Shown one piece after another: positions 1 through 4,975 of a stretch of DNA of 5,418 nt; the stretch's first letter is position 1, and each line of letters opens with the position of its first letter. The stretch lies in contig JANXQE010000286.1 in NCBI GenBank assembly GCA_025356925.1, positions 1-5,418 of the forward strand, read 5' to 3'. The translations under genes were made by a program, and so were the position numbers. The DNA is from Limisphaerales bacterium (lineage in GTDB: Bacteria; Verrucomicrobiota; Verrucomicrobiia; Limisphaerales; UBA8199). The notes beneath the pieces are model-generated. The model was given only the letters and a program-made list of their open reading frames with translations. It had not been told where the DNA came from and searched no databases.

Positions 1-1076
1 TCCTCCAGCGTCGCCGCATCGACGGTCTGCCCCAGGAAAAACCGCCTCCGCCCAAGACGTTGCACGCGGGCCTGGTCTCGCGCATAAAAATCATGGCGGA
101 CATGAACATTGCCGAGCGCTATATGCCGCAGGATGGTCATATTCAGATCAACCATCGCGGGAAACGGGTGGACATTCGGGTCGGCACCTTGCCGACCATT
201 TACGGGGAGGGCATGGTTCTCCGGTTGTTGGAGAAGAACTCGAAGCTCCTGACTCCCCTGGAGCTTGGCCTGGAACCCGAACGCGCCGAACTGATGTGGA
301 GACTGGTGGAAAAACCACACGGCCTTTTCCTGACGACGGGACCCACAGGCAGCGGCAAAACCACCACCCTCTACGCGATTTTGCAGGGGATTTATACCCC
401 GGAGAAAAAAATACTCACGATTGAGGATCCGGTCGAATATGAGCTGCCCGGCGTGGCCCAGATCCCGGTTCGCCCAAGCCGAAATTTCAATTTTGCCAAT
501 GGCCTGCGAGCTATCCTGCGGCAGGATCCCGACGTGGTCATGGTCGGCGAAATTCGGGATTCCGAGACGGCCGAAATCGCCATACGCGCCGCCCTGACGG
601 GGCACCAGGTGTTCAGCACGCTGCACACGAATGACTCGGTCGGCGCCGTGACTCGGTTGCTGGACATGGGAGTCGAAGCCTTCCTTATCTCGTCCTCGCT
701 GGAGGGCGTCCTGGCTCAGAGACTGGTTCGCCGGCTTTGTCCGCAATGCAAAGCAGAGGCCACCGTCTCGCCCGCCGTCCGCGAGCGTGTTTCAGTTCTG
801 GGCGGCCGCCCCATCGAAGGAATATTTTACCACGGCATCGGATGTGAAGAGTGCCGCGGCACTGGCTATCGCGGGCGGATCGGTATCTTTGAGTTGCTGG
901 CCATCGAGGCAGAACTTCGTGAACTCATTCTGCAGAAGCGCTCGAATGCCGAGCTTAAGGCCATGGCCCGGAAGACCATGATGACGATGCACCAGGACGC
1001 CCTGCAAAAAGCAGCGGCTGGCACGACTTCGCTGGAAGAGATCCTCCGGGTTTCTTCGGGAGATTCGCTCGAGTGA
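1..1076 (+). CDS. gspE: Type II secretion ATPase GspE, C-terminal part (5' end outside window)
   Basis: This is the cytoplasmic ATPase that powers pseudopilus assembly by the T2SS. The frame is already open at base 3 and 357 residues are visible. Full GspE proteins are usually about 500-570 residues, so the N-terminal GspL-binding domain and the start lie upstream. The opening residues (RRRIDGLPQEKPPPPK, then the IKIMADMNIAERYMPQDG region) match the conserved middle of the family, so the TTG at 60 is not a real start. Visible motifs in order are Walker A GPTGSGKTT (339-365), the Asp box around TIEDPVEYE (411-440), the Walker B region LRQDPDVVMVGEIRD (within 504-560) and the His box TGHQVFSTLHTNDS (591-638). 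A zinc-binding tetracysteine follows, as CPQC (738-749) and CEEC (843-854). The tetracysteine and the gspF-K genes downstream favour GspE over PilB or PilT. The stop overlaps the gspF start by 4 bases. Nothing looks broken. Confidence 0.96.
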   Translation, partial: LQRRRIDGLPQEKPPPPKTLHAGLVSRIKIMADMNIAERYMPQDGHIQINHRGKRVDIRVGTLPTIYGEGMVLRLLEKNSKLLTPLELGLEPERAELMWRLVEKPHGLFLTTGPTGSGKTTTLYAILQGIYTPEKKILTIEDPVEYELPGVAQIPVRPSRNFNFANGLRAILRQDPDVVMVGEIRDSETAEIAIRAALTGHQVFSTLHTNDSVGAVTRLLDMGVEAFLISSSLEGVLAQRLVRRLCPQCKAEATVSPAVRERVSVLGGRPIEGIFYHGIGCEECRGTGYRGRIGIFELLAIEAELRELILQKRSNAELKAMARKTMMTMHQDALQKAAAGTTSLEEILRVSSGDSLE

Positions 1077-2314
1077 CGGCCTTCCGCTACCAGGCGATCG
1101 GGGGGAGCGGGGCGCCCGTGGCCGGCGTGATTGAAGCCGAGGACCGCAAGGCCGCCCTGCACCTCCTGGGCCAGCGGGGGTTGTTTCCTTCCAGCCTTGA
1201 AACTTCCGCTTTGCCAGCCGTCGTCACCGAGGCGCCTGCGGCTTCCGGCCAGGCTCGGTCCGCGCCCGGGATATTCGCAAAGCGAATTGGCCGGAAGGAG
1301 ATCACCGCGTTTACGCGGGAGATGAGTGCTCTGCTCGGCGCTGCCATCCCCATCCCTCAAGCCTTAGATGGCCTGGCGGAGGAAGAAAACCCCGCACTGC
1401 GAGACGTGATCGTTCAAATCGCTGATTCGGTTCGCAAGGGCGCGGCGCTGTCCGCGGCACTCGAAGAGCAGCCCGCACTGTTTACCAAGCTCTACGTCAG
1501 CATGATCCGCGTTGGGGAGGAAGCTGGTGTTCTGCCGAGGGTGATGGCGGACCTGGCGGATTTGCTCGAGCATGAGGACGAGGTGCGTGGAGAAGTGGTT
1601 TCAGCGGTAGCCTACCCATTGTTTGTTCTGGGCTTCGGGCTGGTCACCGTAACGGTGCTCCTGACCTGGGTCATGCCCCGGCTTTTTGGGATGTTTGGCG
1701 AGATGCTCACCGTCCTCCCACTGCCGACGCTCATCCTGCTAAAGATTAGCGGGTTTTTGCACCGCTACTGGGTTGGGGTGTTGCTGGGGATTTCTGGCGT
1801 CGTTGCCGGCCTTTGGTACTACCTCCGCACAGCCGAAGGAGCTGAGCTCTGGGATCGGGCCAAGCTCAGATTGCCGGTCATGGGTTCGGTGTTTCGAGCG
1901 GCCGCTTTGAGCCGGTTCGCCCGAACCCTGGGCACGCTGGCCAAAAGCGGAGTGTCTCTCCTCCCGGCGTTGAAGATCGTAGAAAACACGATCGGCAACC
2001 GGGTCCTGGCGCGGCAAGTGGCGCGCGTCGCTGAGGAAACCCGCGGCGGCGACTCGCTCGCTGGCCCGTTGCGCAAGATGAACATTTTCCCTCGCACGGT
2101 CGTTCAAATGATCGATGTCGGCGAGGAGAGCGGCAAACTCGACGAGATGTTGCTGAAGGTGGCGGAAATCGAGGAACGCCACATGCGGGCACGAACGAAG
2201 ACGTTGATTTCGCTCCTGGCGCCGGCACTGATTTTAGTGGTGGGAGCCCTGGTGGGCTTTATCGTCATCGCCTTATTGCTGCCTATCTTCAAGATGAGCA
2301 GCGCCGTTCACTAA
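1073..2314 (+). CDS. gspF: Type II secretion inner-membrane platform protein GspF
   Basis: This polytopic inner-membrane protein couples the GspE ATPase to pseudopilin assembly. At 413 residues it has the usual family length. A short N-terminal domain (about residues 1-45, beginning TAFRYQAIG) is followed by a variable Ala/Pro-rich linker (about 46-66). Two T2SSF repeats follow, at about 78-200 and 281-403. Each carries the family hallmark: SMIRVGEEAG (143-152) and QMIDVGEESGKL (345-356). Three hydrophobic segments at about 176-200, 232-250 and 378-405 fit the known three-helix topology. The start is GTG at 1073, overlapping the gspE stop as GTGA, with a weak GGGAG at 1058-1062 ten bases upstream. 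An in-frame start further downstream would lose the conserved N-terminal domain. The tight overlap indicates translational coupling to gspE. Confidence 0.96.
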   Translation: MTAFRYQAIGGSGAPVAGVIEAEDRKAALHLLGQRGLFPSSLETSALPAVVTEAPAASGQARSAPGIFAKRIGRKEITAFTREMSALLGAAIPIPQALDGLAEEENPALRDVIVQIADSVRKGAALSAALEEQPALFTKLYVSMIRVGEEAGVLPRVMADLADLLEHEDEVRGEVVSAVAYPLFVLGFGLVTVTVLLTWVMPRLFGMFGEMLTVLPLPTLILLKISGFLHRYWVGVLLGISGVVAGLWYYLRTAEGAELWDRAKLRLPVMGSVFRAAALSRFARTLGTLAKSGVSLLPALKIVENTIGNRVLARQVARVAEETRGGDSLAGPLRKMNIFPRTVVQMIDVGEESGKLDEMLLKVAEIEERHMRARTKTLISLLAPALILVVGALVGFIVIALLLPIFKMSSAVH

Positions 2315-2319
2315 GAGGA
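2314..2319 (+). promoter_or_regulatory. Shine-Dalgarno site for gspG
   Basis: AGAGGA begins on the last base of the gspF stop codon and ends 6 bases before the ATG at 2326. It is the clearest ribosome-binding site in the first half of the window. It fits the need for high expression of the major pseudopilin relative to its neighbours, which is an inference. Confidence 0.7.
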
Positions 2320-2325
2320 AAACAC

Positions 2326-2763
2326 ATGAACCTAGAGCTTAGAAGAGAACCAGCGTCACGCGCTTTTACGTTAATCGAGATCATGGTGGTGGTGATCATC
2401 CTGGGGGTGCTGGCGGCAACCGTCATCCCCAAGTTCATGACCACGACTCAGGAGGCCAAGGTCAGCGCCGCCAAGGCGCATGTAGCCGAATACGAATCGG
2501 CCCTCGAACGGTTGTACGTGCATATGGACCGTTATCCGACCACGGATGAGGGTTTGAAGTTGTTGGTGGAGCCGCCCACCGGCGACGACAAGAAATGGCG
2601 CGGGCCTTATGTCACGCAACTCCGCAGCGATCCCTGGGGACATCCGTATCAATATCGTTGCCCGGGGGTGCGTCATACCTCGGGCTTTGATGTCTGGTCC
2701 CGAGGCGCCGACGGCGCGGATGGCGGCGAGGGTAATGGAGCGGATATCGGTAATTGGGAATGA
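2326..2763 (+). CDS. gspG: Major pseudopilin GspG
   Basis: This is the main subunit of the T2SS pseudopilus, inserted in the inner membrane and then assembled into the periplasmic fibre. It is 145 residues long, typical for the family. The leader has 13 residues, then FTLIEIMVVVIILGVLAATVIPKF begins at residue 14, with the conserved Glu at +5 (residue 18). The residue before the cut is Ala, not the usual Gly. After the N-terminal helix come the GspG signatures: RYPTTDEGLKLL (69-80), KKWRGPYV (89-96), DPWGHPYQY (102-110) and the Asp-rich loop WSRGADGADGGEG into ADIGNW (124-144). That loop forms the calcium site in known GspG structures. The start ATG has a good AGAGGA site 6 bases upstream. 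The stop overlaps the proposed gspH ATG at 2760 as ATGA. Confidence 0.96.
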   Translation: MNLELRREPASRAFTLIEIMVVVIILGVLAATVIPKFMTTTQEAKVSAAKAHVAEYESALERLYVHMDRYPTTDEGLKLLVEPPTGDDKKWRGPYVTQLRSDPWGHPYQYRCPGVRHTSGFDVWSRGADGADGGEGNGADIGNWE

Positions 2764-3449
2764 AGCGGTTTCTGAATATGTCTTGGTACCATGAAGCCAG
2801 GAGGAGTCCCTCGCCTGGTCCTCGCGAAGCGTTTTGGAGTGCGGCGGCTCTGGGCCGCTTTCGGTCGTGGGCGTCCGAAAAGCGCCAGCGCACTGGCTCA
2901 CTCCAAAATTTGGGATTCACCCTGATCGAGCTGATGGTGGTGCTGCTGCTCATCGGGATCCTGAGCGCGATGATCCTGCCAGAAATGAAAGGCACCTTCG
3001 GCGATTCTTTGCTCCGTTCCTCGGGACGGCAATTGGTAAACGTTTTCAACCTCGCGTACAGCCGGGCGGTCAGCCTGAACCAAATTCATGTGGTCCGGCT
3101 GGAGGAAAAAACCGGGCATTACGTTGTTGAGAAACGGCTGCGCGGTCAGGGGAAACAAACCCAATTCGCACCGCTCAGGGACGTCACTGGCAGTTCGGGT
3201 GAGTTGGACAACCGAATCATGGTCGAAGTTCACAAACAGAGCGATGCTCCTCCGGAGGGCGCTGAACCTGAGTCAGGCCCGGCGGCTGAGTTGGACCGTC
3301 AGGGGCACGAGGAGGCGATCAGCTTTTATCCGGACGGCACCGCGGACTCGGCCGAGATCGTCCTCCGTGACCACGCTGGCTTCGGGCTGCGTTTGCGGCT
3401 CGACCCGATCACCGCTCGGGTGGAGATCCTCCAACTGGCGCACGAGTGA
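2760..3449 (+). CDS. gspH: Minor pseudopilin GspH with long leader
   Basis: GspH is a minor pseudopilin of the pseudopilus tip. This reading gives 229 residues. The cleavage site is LG before FTLIELMVVLLLIGILSAMILPEM at residue 53, with Glu +5 at residue 57. The body has the GspH pattern: an N-terminal helix running into LLRSSGRQLVNVFNLAYSRAV (84-104), a beta-rich middle, and the C-terminal SFYPDGTADSAEIVL region (188-202) ending in a RLDPITARVEI strand. Residues about 130-182 are variable and probably a loop. I chose ATG 2760 because it overlaps the gspG stop as ATGA. TTG 2754 and ATG 2778 are alternatives, and no clear Shine-Dalgarno site precedes any of them, so translation probably depends on coupling. 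The 52-residue leader is far longer than the usual 6-15 and is built partly from a palindromic repeat at 2832-2908. TTG 2910 would give the leader Met-Gly, which is implausible. Confidence 0.9.
   Translation: MKRFLNMSWYHEARRSPSPGPREAFWSAAALGRFRSWASEKRQRTGSLQNLGFTLIELMVVLLLIGILSAMILPEMKGTFGDSLLRSSGRQLVNVFNLAYSRAVSLNQIHVVRLEEKTGHYVVEKRLRGQGKQTQFAPLRDVTGSSGELDNRIMVEVHKQSDAPPEGAEPESGPAAELDRQGHEEAISFYPDGTADSAEIVLRDHAGFGLRLRLDPITARVEILQLAHE
2832..2908. repeat. 77-base nested palindromic element inside the gspH leader
   Basis: TTTTGGAGTG at 2832-2841 is exactly reverse-complemented by CACTCCAAAA at 2899-2908. Inside lies a second stem, CGCTTTCGG (2856-2864) against CCGAAAAGCG (2875-2884). It forms nine pairs with one bulged A around a 10-base loop. 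Shorter stems are also possible: GCGGC/GCCGC at 2841-2845 and 2854-2858, and GCCAG/CTGGC at 2884-2888 and 2893-2897. No target-site duplication is evident. The architecture resembles a small non-autonomous repeat (REP- or MITE-like). I recall similar TTTGGAGTGCGGCGGC repeats in Verrucomicrobiota, but cannot verify this here. Confidence 0.7.
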
Positions 3450-3467
3450 TCGTTGATGGCTTTTTAA

Positions 3468-4034
3468 ATGTTAATGGATACCATTGGCCGCAAGTTACGA
3501 TGGTGCGCGGACAGCCTGGTCGGCCGCAACGCTCGGAATGTCCGTGCCTTTGAGAGTTTCACGGGCTGCGCTTTTGTCCCGCATCGCTCCGCGCCGGAAC
3601 GTCCACTCGCCGCGGGCTTCTCGCTGGTGGAAATCATGGTTGCAGTCGTGGTGTTGGGGATCGCCCTGATCGGGATGGTTCAGGGAGTAACGACGGCGCT
3701 CAGTTCGAGCAAAGAATCAGAGTTGCAGACGGTGGCGGCTTTGTTCGCTGCGGGTCAGGTGGAAACGATTCGAGCCGAGGGGGACCTGCGCGACGGAACG
3801 ACCGAAGGCGACTGTGGGGAGGGGTTGGCTCTCTATCGCTGGCGACAGACCATTGCCGCGGCCGGTATTGATGGGCTCCATGAAGCCGCGGTAGTTGTGG
3901 AAAATGCCAAGTCCGGCAAAGCCATTTACGAAGTCAAAACCTTGCTCTTCGAGGTCCCTGATGACTCCCGGGGAAAGTCATCCAACCCTAAGCGGGACAA
4001 GGACTCTCAACGCCGGAGGACTGGGGCAAGATGA
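3468..4034 (+). CDS. gspI: Minor pseudopilin GspI with long leader
   Basis: GspI is a minor pseudopilin that with GspJ and GspK forms the tip complex initiating pseudopilus assembly. The reading has 188 residues. The cleavage site AAG before FSLVEIMVAVVVLGIALIGM puts the mature start at residue 51 and Glu +5 at residue 55. The mature protein has about 138 residues, slightly longer than the usual 110-125. Family features include the segment around ALFAAGQVETIRAE (about 91-104), the LYRWRQTIAAAG strand and the final VKTLLFEVPDD. A very basic tail of about 22 residues follows, which is not typical. The start is ATG 3468 or ATG 3474, both in an AT-rich stretch without a Shine-Dalgarno site and 18 bases after gspH. 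No in-frame ATG, GTG or TTG occurs between 3476 and the cleavage site, so the leader must be about 48-50 residues. The stop overlaps gspJ as ATGA. Confidence 0.93.
   Translation: MLMDTIGRKLRWCADSLVGRNARNVRAFESFTGCAFVPHRSAPERPLAAGFSLVEIMVAVVVLGIALIGMVQGVTTALSSSKESELQTVAALFAAGQVETIRAEGDLRDGTTEGDCGEGLALYRWRQTIAAAGIDGLHEAAVVVENAKSGKAIYEVKTLLFEVPDDSRGKSSNPKRDKDSQRRRTGAR
3505..3547. repeat. Inverted repeat in the gspI leader
   Basis: GCGCGGACA (3505-3513) can pair with TGTCCGTGC (3539-3547): eight Watson-Crick pairs and one G-U pair around a 25-base loop. The arm GCGCGGAC also occurs exactly in the gspK leader palindrome at 5003-5010, facing GTCCG there too. This suggests one repeat family. Considered alone, the long loop makes this a weak call. 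Confidence 0.4.
4015..4019 (+). promoter_or_regulatory. Shine-Dalgarno site for gspJ
   Basis: GGAGG lies within the end of gspI, 11 bases before the ATG at 4031. It supports that ATG, and therefore the unusually long gspJ leader, over the later TTG at 4100. Confidence 0.6.
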
Positions 4035-4975
4035 ATTGCGAACCAAGAAGCCCGTCCCCATTTTGCTCCGCGATACTCCAATGTGCTTGCGGCTCTCGTT
4101 TGCTGCCGAAGTACTCGCCGCCTTGGGTTTCGGATTTCGGATTTCGGGTTTCTTTCGGCCTTCGGCCTTCGGCCTTCGGATTTCCGGCCCGGCCGGCCGC
4201 ATTCACCCTGATCGAAATGATGATCAGCGCCGGCTTGATGTCGTTGATCCTGGTGAGCGCCTATCTCTGTTTGCACGCGGCGCTTGCCAGCCAAAAACTG
4301 ATCGAACCGCGAGTTGAAGTGTTGCAGAGCGCGCGTGTCGCGATGGCTCTAATCACTGCGGACCTGCGTTGCGCTTGTCCGTTGTCCAAGGATTTCGATT
4401 TATTGGGCACGCATCGGATGTCGGGCGAGAGCGAATCGGACAGCCTGGATTTTGCCACCCATAACTACACTCCCCGCGGCGCCCGCGAGGGGGATTTCTG
4501 CGAGGTCAGCCTGTTCCTGGACAAGAATCCACGTTCGGGCCAGCTCAGTTTATGGCGTCGGCGCAAACCGCGGATCTCGACGGATCCGCTGTCCGGCGGA
4601 CGCCGGGAAGAACTCGCCAAGGGCGTTCTGGGCTTACGTTTTGAATTTTCCGATGGGCTAGACTGGTATGAGAGTTGGGGTGACGTCGAAGGCCGTGGCA
4701 AGGAGCAATTTTCTTTGCGCTCTCGGGCCAATCTATCCGGGATGCCCGAAGCGGTTCGCATCACCCTCCGGCTCGACCCGAACCCGCGCCAAAAATTACC
4801 CGACGGGCAGGAACCCGGCACCAACGAACCCCCGCTGGTTTTCCGTACGGTGGCCCGGCTGAACCTGGCAGACAGCGCCAAAACAGGTCCATCGTCCGGT
4901 GCCTCCACCAACGCTGCTCCCGATAGCGGCGCTTCCGGTCAACCCTCCGGCCCGCCGCCAGGAGGCAACCAATGA
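4031..4975 (+). CDS. gspJ: Minor pseudopilin GspJ with repeat-derived leader and Pro/Gly/Ser tail
   Basis: GspJ is the minor pseudopilin that binds GspI and GspK in the tip complex. The reading has 314 residues against about 190-240 in most relatives. The excess is at both ends. The mature start is FTLIEMMISAGLMSLILVSAYL at residue 58, with Glu +5 at residue 62 and Ala instead of Gly before the cut. The core shows the family pattern: a long N-terminal helix, SARVAMALITADLR (about 100-113), the LGLRFEFSDGLDWYESW region, then PEAVRITLRLDP and the final VFRTVARLNLA strand. Residues about 281-314 form a disordered Pro/Gly/Ser/Ala tail. ATG 4031 is supported by GGAGG at 4015-4019 and the ATGA overlap with gspI. 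The 57-residue leader contains the 7-base repeat at 4128-4180. The only other in-frame start before the cut is TTG 4100, also upstream of the repeat, so the repeat is translated either way. Confidence 0.92.
   Translation: MNCEPRSPSPFCSAILQCACGSRLLPKYSPPWVSDFGFRVSFGLRPSAFGFPARPAAFTLIEMMISAGLMSLILVSAYLCLHAALASQKLIEPRVEVLQSARVAMALITADLRCACPLSKDFDLLGTHRMSGESESDSLDFATHNYTPRGAREGDFCEVSLFLDKNPRSGQLSLWRRRKPRISTDPLSGGRREELAKGVLGLRFEFSDGLDWYESWGDVEGRGKEQFSLRSRANLSGMPEAVRITLRLDPNPRQKLPDGQEPGTNEPPLVFRTVARLNLADSAKTGPSSGASTNAAPDSGASGQPSGPPPGGNQ
4128..4180. repeat. 7-base-period tandem repeat in the gspJ leader
   Basis: TTTCGGA occurs at 4128-4134 and 4135-4141, then TTTCGGG at 4142-4148. After a short break, TTCGGCC occurs three times (4154-4160, 4161-4167, 4168-4174), followed by TTCGGA. 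Seven TTCGG cores begin at 4129, 4136, 4143, 4154, 4161, 4168 and 4175, so the spacing is 7 except for one step of 11. A GC-rich stretch with the palindrome GGCCGGCC (4191-4198) follows. In the gspJ frame it encodes an aromatic/Arg/Ser-rich run including DFGFRVSFGLRPSAFGF. Dispersed repeats of this kind are, as I recall, common in Verrucomicrobiota genomes. Confidence 0.88.
4960..4965 (+). promoter_or_regulatory. Shine-Dalgarno site for gspK
   Basis: AGGAGG lies in the last codons of gspJ, 6 bases before the ATG at 4972. It is the strongest site in the window. It fixes the gspK start at the ATGA overlap and so places the palindrome at 5002-5026 inside the coding region. Confidence 0.8.

Noticed and set aside
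60..62. TTG as the start of gspE
   Set aside because: The frame is open upstream to base 3 and encodes conserved GspE residues (RRRIDGLP...PPPPK), so the gene is cut by the window edge and does not start here.
866..1360. 164-residue open frame on the minus strand
   Set aside because: It is antisense to well-conserved gspE and gspF sequence, shows no recognisable domain, and is explained by GC-rich codon use.
2760..2915. Frameshift or pseudogene at the start of gspH
   Set aside because: The frame is continuous from an ATGA overlap to an intact cleavage site and a full-length GspH body, so the gene looks functional despite the odd leader.
2371..3049. Overlapping minus-strand open frames opposite gspG and gspH
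   Set aside because: They are shadows of clearly identified pseudopilin genes, with His/Arg-rich composition mirroring the sense strand and no family resemblance.
4128..4180. CRISPR array
   Set aside because: The units are 7 bases long, contiguous and without spacers, so this is a simple tandem repeat.
3978..4294. Three minus-strand open frames and a plus-strand frame (3895-4317) across the gspJ leader
   Set aside because: They stay open because the 7-base repeat is stop-free in all frames. Their Asn-Pro-Lys-Ser-Glu-type runs are translated repeat, not a protein family.
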